Source: Cladorhizidae sp. MBARI D1340-BT2 (Eukaryota; Porifera; Demospongiae; Poecilosclerida; Cladorhizidae). Taken from it: DNA of 64,000 nucleotides. Below the pieces are notes generated by a model, which worked only from the letters and a program-made list of their open reading frames with translations, was not told the DNA's origin and did not search any database. This document shows, piece by piece, positions 1 to 10,856 of this stretch (position 1 is the stretch's first letter; each line of letters starts with the position of its first letter). Location: the NCBI GenBank assembly GCA_028752905.1, contig JAQNBH010000010.1, positions 17,015,940-17,079,939 on the forward strand, read 5' to 3'. Position numbers and translations under genes: made by a program.

Positions 1-74
1 CTCTCTCTCTCTACCTGTCTAGACATCACTGCTCAGTGCTCTCCTGCCACCCCCTGGCATGTTGGCTCAGAACT

Positions 75-627
75 TAGCTACTTAGCACATGGTCACTGCT
101 AGTGTGTCGGTATTTAGCACATGATCATTGCAAGTGTGTCACTACTTAGCACATGATCACTGCAAGTGTGTTGGTATTTAGCACATGATCGCTGCAAATG
201 TGTCACTACTTAGCACATGATTACTGCAAGTGTGTCGGTATTTAGCACATGATCACTGCAAATGGGTCACTACTTAGCACATGATCACTGCAAGTGTGTC
301 ACTACTTAGCACATGATCACTGCAAGTGTGTCGGTATTTAGCACATGATCACTGCAAGTGTGTCGGTATTTAGCACATGATCACTGCAAATGTGTCACTA
401 CTCTATTAGCACATGATCACTGCAAATGTGTCGCTACTTAGCACATGATCACTGCAGGTGTGTCGGTATTTAGCACATGATCACTGCAAGTGTGTCGGTA
501 TTTAGCACAAGATCACTGCAAATGTGTCACTACTCTATTAGCACATGATCACTGCAAGTGTGTCACTACTTAGCACATGATCACTGCAAGTGTGTCACTA
601 CTTAGCACATGATCACTGCAGGCATGT
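75..627. repeat. 32-bp minisatellite, about 17 copies
   Basis: The unit AGCACATGATCACTGCAAG followed by TGTGTC and either ACTACTT or GGTATTT repeats every 32 bases, with point variants and two copies carrying a 3-base CTA extension (near 405 and 535). The two variants alternate irregularly, suggesting higher-order duplication. There are no unique spacers between copies. A short CT run opens the window at 1-12. Confidence 0.93.
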
Positions 628-659
628 AACAAACTAATGTCAGTTTGGTATAAGCTGAA

Positions 660-800
660 TAAGCAAACAAAAGCTATGCAGTGCTACGTCGCTATATATC
701 TGCAACAAAACTTACAGCAAGAAAATCCAAGGAGAAACTCATTTCTCAAGAGGAAAGGAATTCGGAGTGAGCGCATGTGCCTGCAGGCTACCAGAATCAG
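660..800. repeat. Diverged dispersed repeat, copy 1
   Basis: This stretch aligns imperfectly with 4497-4625: both contain AAGCAAACAA, an AGCTAT segment, CAAGA, AAATCCAA, and AAGGAATT followed by GAGTG, in the same order. Copies lie either side of the FN3 exons. They are probably relics of one transposable element; no coding capacity is recognisable. Confidence 0.5.
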
Positions 801-1167
801 CAGTTGGGCCAAGAGGAGAGCTAGTTGCAATCATTAGCAATCTTCTAAAATAAATTTGAAGGTCATTAAATTTTTAAGCTCACATGGTTCAAAATTTCAA
901 CTTGTCATGATGTTGAGTTTTGTATGCAGTGGATGGGGCATGTGATATAGCCTGGGGTGCATTGGGGTGGGAGTAGCTGGTGTGGCCTAGATGTTGCTGA
1001 TGGAATTAGCATGTGGGTAAACTCTTGGAATGTTCTGGTTTGTTTTAATTCTTTTGATGTCTCCCCCGGCAACAACCCTGGAGTCTGGGCCTTCATATCA
1101 GCAGCCCTAGCTACTAGCTGGCATAGTGCCCGTGAGGAGCGGCCTGAGTACATGCCGCTGTGTGTGT

Positions 1168-1203
1168 GGGGGTGGGGGGGGGGGGGGGGGGTGGGGGGGG
1201 GGG
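1168..1203. repeat. Interrupted poly-G tract
   Basis: About 35 bases of almost pure G broken by two T residues. It is one of many G or C homopolymers in this window and sits in unannotated DNA between the minisatellite and the FN3 exons. Confidence 0.95.
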
Positions 1204-1317
1204 AGACGAAGGTCTGAAGTAATGGGGAAGATGAAGGTATGAAGTAATGGGGATGGTACATACACGTACATACGTGTCAAGGCCCACTGGAATGCAACTG
1301 AAAAGTGTCTCTGATTA

Positions 1318-1543
1318 ATTGGGACCTTTGTTGACATTGGTGCAGTCTTGCTTGTCACAACCCTGGCAACAGCGCAGATCTTACTTTAGAATTGGGACCT
1401 TTGTTGACATTGGTGCAGTCTTGCTTGTCATCACAGACCTGGCAACAGCGCAGATCTTAATTTAGAATTGGGACCTTTGTTGACATTGGTGTAATCTTAC
1501 TTGTCGCAACCCTGGCACCACTGCAGATCTTACTTTAGAATTA
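1318..1543. repeat. Three tandem copies of a 73-76 bp unit
   Basis: Units start at about 1318, 1391 and 1467, each beginning ATTGGGACCTTTGTTGACAT and ending GCAGATCTTA with a short T/A-rich tail. The third copy is the most diverged. No gene is apparent from 1 to 2230; this part is read as flanking or intronic DNA of the FN3 gene. Confidence 0.85.
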
Positions 1544-2230
1544 ACTAAGACCCTTTTCCCACCCCACGGCCGACGAAGCTTAATATTGGAGTCTGTTGCA
1601 CTAGACGGTGTCTCTTGCTCTGCTCAGGAGCTGAGCATCAGCCACCATCCAAACACGCTCTTTCCAAAGGGCAGTATCCAAGAGATATCATGTGTGCATG
1701 TAGCTAAATGTTCTTACACAGTTTGTGCAAGGCATGGTTATGTAGAAGTGACCTTGCCTACCACTGTGACAAACCTTTAGAGCTTATTGCTGTGACGACA
1801 TGACATTTACCAACTGCTTTACAGTTGCCCTGAGCTGGTAGTGTTTGATGCAAACCTGTGGAAGGTGTGTTGTGGCATGGATACTGCTCAGAGCTTGAGC
1901 CTCTACTCCATGGATAAATGACCATGTGTTTTGTTTGTCTATGGCCACACCTTCAAAGTTTCATGTCTTTAAAGATTCATGTCTTTACAAAGATTATTGT
2001 GATTCATGTCTTGGGTGGCAGTTTTTGTTGTATGAAGGTTCATACGAGGGTCCTCTGTAATTTGATCAGTGTCAATGTTTACCACTTATAAATGCCTTAA
2101 CTTGTGAGTGGAATCATGGGTTTGGATTAACCGGCAGCAAACGCTTGCTTGAGGGGAAATATTTTTGTTGTTTCCGTCCTGTTTGTCCTCTTTCCATGAG
2201 TAAGATATGTCATGGTTATGTTCCTCACAG

Positions 2231-3998
2231 ACAATCCTCCGCATGTGGAATCCAACGGCATCACATCTGTTCGGGTCATGTGGGACAGAGTGGGGAGCTC
2301 CACCGCTACCTATAGAGTCCGCTACACCGATGAGGTTTTGAAGACCGTCCTGTACTCTGATGTGGTGAAGGTCCCGGATGTGATTATTCAAGGTGTGTGC
2401 ATGATGGCCGGCAAATAATGTTGTCTTCTTGCTATTGGGGGGGGGGGGGGTGAGTGATTATCAAACACCACAAAGTCATGCACTAATGAGCCACAGACAA
2501 GGTTATACATGATAATGTACTAATGAACCACAGACAAGGTTATACATGTATAATGTACTAATGAGCCACAGACAAGATGTATAATGTATATTTGCTAGCC
2601 CTCTAATGAGCCACAGACAAGGTTCATGTATAACATATTTGCTTTCATCTTAACCAAGTTTGTAACCAGAGGTACCTAGCTGTACTCATGATATATCAGG
2701 GGTTATATAAAATTTTCCAAAGGAGGGATGGGGGGAGGGAGAATGACACAAGGGGGAGCTAATGCCCCCCCCCCCCCCCTAAATTTTCCCAACCCCTGGA
2801 TATATGTTCAATCGATGTTGGCTGCTTCACACACAGCACACACGCTTGCACACACATAGTGATCTCTGTAACCCTCCTTGCATCTCCTCCCACGGCAGGT
2901 TTGCGGGCTGGACGTGCCTACACATTTGAGGTGGCCACCTTGTGTAGCAACAGGTTCTCTTACATCTGGACTTCAAGAGCATTTACCACTGGTGGATGTC
3001 CGTCAACAAGTAGGTTTTGCTTCCTGCGTGTTACTGTATGCCCCATGAGCAGCTAGTGCGTGCATGCGGTGAGTGTGTATGTGTGTGTGTGTGTGTGTGT
3101 GGTACAGCTGCTGCACATAAACTGTTAACTATATTATGTTAACCACATTATCACGATTTACTGTTGACCATAAGAGTTAACGAACGCAAATAAGAGAGGG
3201 AAGATGTTGGGTGCATTTGATAGGTCGGCAGAAGGAGTGGCAGTGAAGTGAGAACGTTTCACATCGTTGCTATGGTGATGTGCTGGTGTGGTGATGATGC
3301 TTACAATACAGTTAAAACATGTTGCTAATTCGCTAGCTGTGAAGTTGAAGAGTGGCTGTGAAGTGCATGCTATTGTTGGTTATTTACACCTGTTTATCAT
3401 CATCTATTGGTGCAGTTCCTTCACTGTCGCAGGCGGTAAATGGTGTCAGTGCCGTATTGGACAACGTCGGAGGCCAGAGAACCGTTCGTGTGACCTGGAT
3501 GGTAAGACTCCCAGAGATGCCGGTATAGAACACTTAACAGATGCTTAGCCTTAACAAAATTATTGACTAACAACTCCCTGCAGGACTAAGGTTACAATTT
3601 GATTAATTAGATTGCCAGAGATTGGTTATATTGAGGCTTGATTAGGATCTCGCTAAGCGCTGGCAGAAGTTACTTCCCTCTGATGATGCACTTGTCAATA
3701 ATATTCTCATCTCCCTCTTCTTGAACTTGTTGTATTAACACCACACGCATGCACACGACACAGCCCTCCATGGAGGATGGTGTGACGGGCTATCGTGTGT
3801 CCATTACGCCAACGAAATACTTGATGTCGTCAGATCCGATGGTGCTGCCATCTTTGCCGTCCAGTGCGCTGATTTCGGGTAGGAACTCCTACACTCTGGA
3901 CCCTTCGATATGTGATGGCGTTGTGTACTCGTACAAAGTGGAGCCAGTCAACCTGTGTAACAATGGATCCCTGCCCGTGTCAGTCTCTTTGAAATGCT
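2231..3998 (+). CDS. Fibronectin type III domain protein, partial (four exons)
   Basis: Four exons can be joined in one reading frame: 2231-2392, 2899-3009, 3416-3501 and 3764-3998, all bounded by AG acceptors and GT donors. Junction phases are 1, 1, 1 and 0, with phase 1 at the right edge. The first two exons encode one FN3 domain: a B-strand VRVMW, a C-strand YRVRY and a distal LRAGRAYTFEV. The last two encode a second: VRVTWM, then GVTGYRVSITP, then YSYKVEP. Domain borders at phase-1 introns are typical of FN3 genes, which are mostly cell-surface or matrix proteins. Neither a start codon, signal peptide nor membrane segment is visible, so 5' and 3' exons are missing. Exon edges are my reading of splice consensus; the family call is firm, the exact protein is unknown. 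Confidence 0.75.
2437..2450. repeat. Poly-G tract in FN3 intron
   Basis: Fourteen G residues lie just inside the first intron of the FN3 gene model. A run of about 15 C residues occurs at 2765-2779 in the same intron. Confidence 0.9.
2481..2625. repeat. Intronic minisatellite, about 4 copies
   Basis: CTAATGAGCCACAGACAAGG, with small variants, recurs at about 2481, 2519, 2557 and 2602, separated by A/T-rich TATACATGTATAATG-like filler. It lies wholly within the intron between the first two FN3 exons. Confidence 0.85.
3073..3101. repeat. TG dinucleotide microsatellite
   Basis: A (TG)n run with one A interruption, in the intron between the second and third FN3 exons. Confidence 0.9.
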
Positions 3999-4496
3999 GT
4001 AAGTCAAATCTCTGAACAACTTTCGTGTGTTTTTGCTATGACTGCTATGACTGCTTCTTGCTATGAGTGATGGAGTTGTCCAAGCATGCATGATAACTTC
4101 CATGCACATGCATGTATTTGGTAGTCCACGCCCCCCACCTAAATTGGCTTCGTCGCCTATCTAACTAGATGCTAGACTACATCGGCTCTCTAAGGGATTC
4201 GTCTCTCGATGTTATAGACTCTGCGTCACTGAGTGTGTGTGTGTGTTATCGCTGAAATGCTAAGTACAAATATACTCGCTCAGGTGACAAACAATCTTTG
4301 TTGTTTATTTTTATGGCTGAGTTGTGCAGTGGATATTGGTGAGTGGCAATGGTAGCCTATACTTCCTCCTGAGCTTGGCTACTTGCCCGGCACCTCTCTT
4401 AACCAATGCCAACTCTTCTTTTTTCCCCTAGAATAAACTTCTCAAATTGTTCAGAAATCAAATTGCTGCCGTGTAAGAGTCAGCTATGTTGAAGTA

Positions 4497-4625
4497 AGCA
4501 AACAAGAGCTATATGGTGCTGTCCACAACAAAAAAATTACGCCAAAGAAATCCAACTTGGAGCGCCTCTTTGTTCAAGAGCGAAGGAATTGAGAGTGCCT
4601 CCTGGTAGGCACAGGTGCATGCGCA
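4497..4625. repeat. Diverged dispersed repeat, copy 2
   Basis: Partner of 660-800, in the same orientation, with shared blocks AAGCAAACAA, AAATCCAA and AAGGAATT. The stretch 3999-4800 otherwise holds no further FN3 exon that I can defend. Confidence 0.45.
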
Positions 4626-4802
4626 GCTTTCCTCCTAAGAAGAACTTCCAGAAACAGAAGCAAAAGCCTGGGAGAGACTGTTCATAAGTAGTAGGGGGAA
4701 GAATACGTACATGTGGGGTAATAGGGAACATGTGTGTCACAAACAGAGGTGTGGCTTGGAAGCATGTGGGTGTGGCATAGTCAGCAACTGTTCTTTAATT
4801 TT

Positions 4803-5098
4803 CTCGCTATTATTATTATATTTATTATTATTATTAACATCGTCATCATCATTATTAACATCGTCATCATTATTATTATTATTATTATTATCATTATTAT
4901 TATTATTACTAACATCATCGTCATCATCATTATTATTATCGTCGTCGTTATCATCATCATCATCATCATCCTTGTTGTTATTATTATTATCATTATTGTT
5001 GTTGTTGTCATCATGATGATTATTATATTATTATCATCATCAACATCATCGTCGTCATCATCATCATCACATTATCATCATCATCATTATTATTAATG
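4803..5098. repeat. ATT/ATC trinucleotide microsatellite
   Basis: Nearly 300 bases consist of ATT, ATC, GTT and GTC triplets. Reading it in any frame gives open but meaningless poly-Leu, poly-Ile, poly-Ser or poly-Met strings. Confidence 0.97.
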
Positions 5099-5681
5099 TT
5101 GTTGTAGTTGTTATTATATTTAATATTTAATTTTGTTAATTTTTTAATTTTTTTAAATTATTGTTTTTTCCCTTCTTCTCACTATAATTACATTGTTTTC
5201 TTTTTTAAAGAGCTGTGGGGATGCATGGTGTATGGGAAATGGAAATGCCAGCACTTGACCACAACACCTGAAACACCCATAGATCTAATGCTGGTATATA
5301 GCTACTGGCTGTCTGGGCTCTAACTGCTGTTCTGCTCTGAACCTGACTGGGACTGCACATGGTCTGGTTCGCAGAATGTCAGCCACACGGGCTCTAACTG
5401 CGATCACCCAGATGGAGGTGTCCCTTCTAATGTTAACATAATTTAAAAACTTATTCAAATAGCATGAAAAAATTGTTATAAGCAATGTCACATAAAGGTA
5501 CATAAGAATAATCTTATTCATAGATGTGCTACATAGTTTTGAACGCTACAATAACATGAATAGCATTGTGTTGTGTTGTGCACTTACAAAACTTGCTGTG
5601 TTGATCAAATATTGAAAGCAGTAGTATGCCTGTAATGTTGATACATTAACATGTTTCCAATGCCTTAGCCATGTTTGAATC
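5099..5681. other. A/T-rich spacer, no gene seen
   Basis: A T-rich continuation of the microsatellite leads to ordinary unique sequence. GGGCTCTAACTGC occurs twice (near 5317 and 5390). Short ORFs here have no recognisable domain. Confidence 0.5.
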
Positions 5682-7010
5682 TTAATCCTTTCACTGGCAG
5701 ATTTACGGAGGACTTTTTACAAAAATTGACACAATTTCACATTTTTTATTTATAGAGGACCACACGAAGACAAGTACCCAACAACTATATATCAGGTGAT
5801 AGCTGATGCATGAAGGGACGTTATGGTAAATTTAATTGCTTAGCAACAAACCACAGAAATGTGAATATTGTTATAAGAGACAGGAAGTAAAATAAAAGGG
5901 TTTATATCGGGTTTATATCATTATAATTATCATTACACATGAAACCAGCAATGTTAGCCGGTCAACTTTTGGTCAACAACAACTACTGTTTGTCAACAAC
6001 AATTTTTTGGTTGATTATAACAAACCACAAAGATGTGAATATCATTATAAGTTGAAAAAGGCTATTTCAGCTCGGTTTCATACACATGAAATCAGCAATG
6101 TTAGCTAGTCAACGTTTGGTCAACAACAACTATTTGTCAACAACATTTTTATATCAAACCACAAAGATGTGAATAGCATAACAAAGAGCCTAGGGTCCAT
6201 AGTACTGAAAAATAAATAAAAGTATGTGCAAAGTGTGCATAACATAATTATAAATAAATATAGATAAAAAATAAAAGGGCAATGCTTGGCACTGTGAAGG
6301 TCTGCATGTTCAGCATAACTCAGACAAACACATAATGCTACATTATAAAATATATATATATATATAAATAATAACCTCTCCTCCAACCCTGTCTTCTCCT
6401 CTGCTGCTTCCTCCTCCTCCTCCAGGTCCATGAGTGAAACTACCTTCCAAGGAGAAATAGTTCTTATTATTATGCTAGTTACTAGGCTTTACTATACAAC
6501 TCTTATCTATTCTTACCTTGGGGGAAGTCTTCATGATCATCACTATCGTCTGAAGCTTCGCTTGGCAGAGTAGGGCGACCTATACTTTGAAAACTTGCTT
6601 CGTGGTCGGTGCCAACAGCTTCTGTTATAGCTAAGCTGCCATAGCATCACCGTCAACTACGCCACTTCCCAGGTAAGCGCAGGCACCTTCTTCCTCTTCT
6701 TCACTAACGTCAATCTCGAACAGGCCGAAGTCATCCTCAAATAGGAAGTCTTAACGCTTCGTCTCTACTAAAAGCGGGTCGCCATTTCTTCTTCGAGACC
6801 GGGAATGAACCGGAAGTGATGTTTGCTGGCACGTTTACTTCCCTTTCCTCATTCCGTATTTTCCTGATATTCAGGGGTATATTAGAGGCATGCTTTAGGC
6901 ATATTCGGGCAATTTTTTAAGTATATACCGCAAACGGTTAATTTTTTACGAATTTTTTCGTCGCGACTAATCAGTTTTCGCGACTTAAGTCGCTTATGTG
7001 AAAGGGTTAA
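5682..7010. mobile_element. piggyBac-like DNA transposon relic
   Basis: The segment is bounded on both sides by TTAA, the target site piggyBac elements duplicate. Its ends form an inverted repeat, TTAATCCTTTCAC on the left and TTAACCCTTTCAC on the right when read inward, one mismatch in 13. The left end continues CCTTTCACTGGCAG, close to the CCCTTT-type termini known from piggyBac families. Length is about 1.33 kb, too short for a complete transposase. A central stretch is itself tandemly duplicated with a period of about 147 bases (5937 and 6084). A coding remnant lies at 6516-6750. Confidence 0.6.
6516..6750 (-). pseudogene. Acidic N-terminal remnant, piggyBac-like transposase
   Basis: Read on the minus strand this stretch gives an acidic peptide (FEDDFGLFEIDVSEEEEEG), a stop plus a frame change, then EASDDSDDHEDFPQ ending at a GTAAG splice-donor-like site. 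Acidic, Asp/Glu/Ser-rich N-termini followed by an intron are common in piggyBac transposases. The DDD catalytic core is absent, so the element is non-autonomous. Assignment rests on composition plus the TTAA-flanked ends rather than on a conserved domain. Confidence 0.4.
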
Positions 7011-7750
7011 ACAACAGTAAACAATTATATGCAAAAATAACTGTGTTTTAATATTATATTTGGTGGTAATTGTGTGGTCACAAAAACTAGACCATAAGTT
7101 TCATCAACAATACTGCTATTCCATAATACATGGACTTCAGTGAATATCTGACTTGGTATTGAATTTTATCTGAAAGTGGTTCAGTTTTCCTGGCAATCCG
7201 AAGGTGAGAGGGTCAATGGGCTGTGAAGGCTAGTTTATAATATGGTGCTGGCCTGGTGTGTGATATTATGTAGGTTGGCATGAGTGTTACAGGTCATCGA
7301 GTCTCACACATGATTGAATATAGGTATATCACTAATTACCTACAGTGCTAGTAACTGCTGCCGCTAGTAAAGCTACCAGTTAACAATAGAAACTATTAAC
7401 CATCATAATCACATCTGGCACAAACTTAAAACAAACAAACAATTGTGCTAAAGATTTTCCAAATTGACCAAAGTAGTGCAGCACAGACTTGGGGCCTTTC
7501 ATCTCAACAATCTGCCGCTGCCTCACACCATTTCTTCTCTGAGGCCTCCTGGGAGGCAGCAGAGAGCCCTATAAAAGGAGAGCATCTAGTAAGATGATAT
7601 TAATAGCCCTCCTAACCCAGTCACAACCATACACAACCTTGGCATTTCTGTATGGGAACTAGTATGCCAGTTTTAAAATACTGACAATGTGTTCACTTAT
7701 TTTACTGAGGTTTCCACATGATGTTAGACTCTCAATTTTATCTGTGTAGA
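7011..7750. other. Unannotated spacer
   Basis: A/T-rich sequence with no convincing ORF, RNA or repeat. It separates the piggyBac-like relic from the decayed coding block that starts near 7751. Confidence 0.4.
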
Positions 7751-8093
7751 CGTCCATAATTCGGATCGAATATATGACGTAGAACGCTTCATGTTGGATA
7801 GACTTTCACCATATTTTGTCAGGTGTCTTGTTGCTGCTGGGTTTGATACAGATGTAGTAGCATCCACAGACGCTAGTGAAAATCCCGGTATTTCTATCAC
7901 AATTATTGAGTTGTTCATTGACAAGTACTATTCTGGTCACAAAGACTTCTATCCAATTTCTACTGCGCCAATAGCACAGCAACCTTTTTGCTTTCCATCA
8001 GGGCATCGCCTCCACATCAGTAGTTATATATCCGAGGTAAAGAGAAGATGCGAGAGAAAGCTTCAGTGTGATTTAAACCTCAAGCCAGCATAG
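7751..8093 (+). pseudogene. Unknown conserved-looking ORF
   Basis: The frame is open from about 7751, just after an AG that could be a splice acceptor, through an internal ATG at 7791 to the stop at 8093. It contains RFMLDRLSPYFVRCLVAAGF, then ENPGISITIIELFIDKYY, then FCFPSGHRLHISSYISEVK. I do not recognise a named domain. The pattern recalls uncharacterised animal proteins that often accompany transposable elements. It precedes a Ulp1-like remnant by 1.3 kb on the same strand, so both may belong to one decayed element or gene. Function unknown. Confidence 0.4.
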
Positions 8094-9424
8094 GTTAACA
8101 AGCTTTATAGCCTCGGTTAAAGCTGAAGATAGCCGAGAATATTTAGATACAATTGTTTCAATTTCTATGCCAATTTGTGCCAGCATTACTAAATGGTCAA
8201 CAAGTCAAGTTTTGTATCATGCTCAAAAATTTGAAAGAAAACAGAATTTCACTTTTGCTGTCAATAATACTCCACATATAGTCCATTACTCTTTCAGTGT
8301 CTGTTAGATTCAATGCATGTAATACAGCTTTCAATTTTGTTTTATACCATATCAAACTGGACCCGACATATAAAAGTATGCCAGAAACTGCACAGGAAGA
8401 AAAGTAGCAAACAGGCGACTCTGGCCACATTTATGTCTCGCGACCCTACTACTTGATCACCATGGTAACAATTCACATATGTCACAGGAAAACCACACAT
8501 TTTCTCTTTTGACTGATGTTCCATTACTTGATTTAGTCGGTTTTATTTTTGATGATAACCTCCTCTCCAAAATTCAAGCCGAAATTAGCATAGTTGAGGA
8601 TACTTCACCACACACAAACAATCTGAACTTTCCAATGACTGCAGCATATCTTCTCTACAGACTCACTCGAAGAGTCGGGTATTTCCTCAGGTATTTTTTC
8701 GTATTTTTCAGACAACCTTTCCCCATGCTGAGACAGCTGAGCATGGGTTAGTACCAAAGTTATTGATTGCTCACGTACTGCTTGGAACAAGAAAAAACTT
8801 TGAAAGTATGGGATGTACTGATTAACAAGCAATTCCTGAATATGTTGAAGCTTTACACTTGAAAATAAAAAAGCTATCATTTTTGTTCATCAGGAAACTA
8901 ATGAGGAGCACCCTTCAAGTTGTCTTTAACAATGGTGTTGAAAAAAATAGTTTTTAATGCAGAAAGGAATACTTCAGCGATTACCCGCTGGAAGAAGGCA
9001 CTCCGAGCTGATCAAGAAATTTGCCACATCTCTTTTTATCTATTCTGGGCCTTTGGCTTATAGCTTCCTGCAGCAGAATCTTAATCTAGCCTCTGCAAGC
9101 CATTCATCAAACTGTTCATTCTGAATATAAAACAAGAATGAGGGTGAGTTTAGGTTTGATGACTTGACTCCCGATTTCATGTTATTTGTGTTCCAACTGC
9201 ACAAGTGATTGCTTGCAGGTGATTCAAGCCAGCAGTTATTAAAGTAAAAGTGTCTTTCACTGTGCTTCTAGTTATAAGAAAATAGCTCGAGCTAAGCAAA
9301 TCCTACTTTCAGTTGCAGATTGCTTGACAAACACAAGCACAGTAACACCAAAACCACCTAAGCTATTTGGATTCCAAGGAAAGCAATACAGCAGAAATCA
9401 CAGCCAAATGCCACAAAGTGTATA
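8094..9424 (+). other. Decayed coding-like DNA
   Basis: Several short plus-strand peptide stretches, for example AEDSREYLDTIVSISMPICA near 8120-8180 and NHTFSLLTDVPLLDLVGFIF near 8485, look protein-like but are broken by stops and frame changes. They probably connect the unknown ORF on the left with the protease remnant on the right. No single frame is defensible. Confidence 0.3.
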
Positions 9425-9880
9425 ATGATTGGCCACACAATTTTGTATGAATCTTATAGAGGTGGACTATTGGATGAAGAAGAATGGATCAATGACAATC
9501 CTGTTGCAAGTGCCAAGATATTGCTGAAGCAGCAATTTCCACATCTAGGCAGACTTGACTTAACATTCAACCAGGAAACAAGGTCATCACTGAAGCCACT
9601 ACTTACAAACTCACAACCAGTCATCCATGTTGATGGCAAGCACTGGGCTGCAGCTTCCACAGTCAATTGCAAGAGAGATGATGTTATTATTTATGACTCT
9701 CTATACTGCAGTCTAAACTCCCAAACCAAGCTTATTTTATCCCATTTAGTGCACACCAGCAAGCCCGCTGGTGCGTGTAGTCAATTTTACTAAACAGTCA
9801 AGTGCATGTGGATTGTTTAAAATTGCTTACATCACAACAATGCCTTCGGAAGAGAACCTGAGCATCATGTATTTAAGGAA
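9425..9880 (+). pseudogene. Ulp1/C48-like cysteine protease remnant
   Basis: The frame reads EEEWINDNPVASAKILLKQQ, then HVDGKHWAAASTV, then DVIIYDSLYCSL. This is the usual Ulp1-like order: a W-x-N-D entry motif, catalytic His in HW, and catalytic Asp in YDS. The expected Gln and Cys follow in a different frame as QSSACGLFKIAY (about 9797-9832), so one indel separates the Cys from the rest and the copy is probably dead. Ulp1-like domains cleave SUMO or ubiquitin-like tags in cells and are also carried by some eukaryotic DNA transposons. Isolation among TE debris favours the transposon origin. The frameshift could also mark an intron boundary, but no splice sites are obvious. Confidence 0.65.
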
Positions 9881-10856
9881 ACTGAGATGAGGCATCGATA
9901 TAGAGCAGTGTAAGAAGGAGCAATTTCCTATTCCCATGGAAAAAAGAGCATCAGGTTTGTGAAAAAGAAGTATAAGTCAATGTTCACTGCTACTGCCATT
10001 GACCAGATTATGGTGTAAAGTTGGGACTAGTGATGATGATGTGGGGAACGTTTTCATGTCAAATGTATCGAGATCCCTGTCTAGCCAAATTGAGAGTCAA
10101 ATTGAACTTGGTATATACTGTAAAAACTGTGAGTGTTAAACTTATTCTTCAATAACCATCATATTTTATAATTGTTATTTTTTCCTTATTGAAAATCGGG
10201 CTATTGGCATTGCATGTATAGTGGCTACTGGAACAGATGACAATGAAAACACCAGAAGTGGAGATTCTGCTTCAATCTGCCAGGCAGGATGCATTGCAGG
10301 TGTTATAATAGCCTGTGTTACGTCAGTGTTGCTGCTGTAGCAGTCGGAGTTACCATTATAACTGTACTGTTTAACTGCCTTCACTTTATTAATGTTTGTA
10401 ATGGGATTGAGGCATAACTTTTACCCCCTGTCTTCTGTGAATATACTTTTGATATCAACTTGTTGCTCATTCTGTTTGCTTTAAGATGATATGTGAAATG
10501 TCTCTTATATGAACTTTTTCTTAGAAGATACATCCAAAAAGGCCAGGGTCACTCCAATAATGAAAACACTAGAGTAGGGCTTCCTCTGGCCACTGGTGCC
10601 ATCAAATCTTTAGCACTTTGCAATCTGGAAATATTTATGCGGCTAATTCAGGCATTCAGGTTTTGAAGTTCCCTCCACTTTAGGTCTAGTTAAAGCTATG
10701 AAAAATGTTTTAGTATCAAAAGAGAGCACACAGAGAGACCTATCTTTTGAACTATATATCAAGTCCATACCATGAAGTTTACAGAATCTATGGAGCTCGA
10801 AAGTGGTAACCATAAGTAAAAATTAAAAAAATTAAATAAAATGCCATTGTCTCCCC
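9881..10856. other. Spacer with a possible membrane-helix exon
   Basis: Mostly unassigned. At about 10180-10320 the plus strand, after a possible AG acceptor, reads a Thr/Asn/Ser-rich stretch followed by QAGCIAGVIIACVTSVLLL and a stop. A one-base frame change would continue as further hydrophobic sequence (AAVAVGVTIITVLF). This resembles a single-pass membrane segment, but no gene model supports it. Homology with the tandem array begins abruptly at 10857. Confidence 0.25.

Noticed and set aside
75..627. Regularly spaced repeats resembling a CRISPR array
   Set aside because: Copies abut with no unique spacers, the host is an animal, and no cas-like gene is present.
905..1358. Pro-rich and Gly-rich ORFs around 1.1-1.2 kb
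   Set aside because: Driven by the poly-G tract and unsupported by any domain.
1586..1780. ORF with SCSAQELS resembling the receptor N-terminus (TCSAQDLS)
   Set aside because: Similarity covers about eight residues only, with nothing receptor-like after it; treated as chance.
4439..4500. Possible terminal FN3 exon after TTTTTTCCCCTAG
   Set aside because: In the required phase it stops at once; too little to distinguish from a chance acceptor.
4711..5096. Long open frames on both strands (poly-Leu, poly-Ile, poly-Met)
   Set aside because: They are translations of the ATT/ATC microsatellite.
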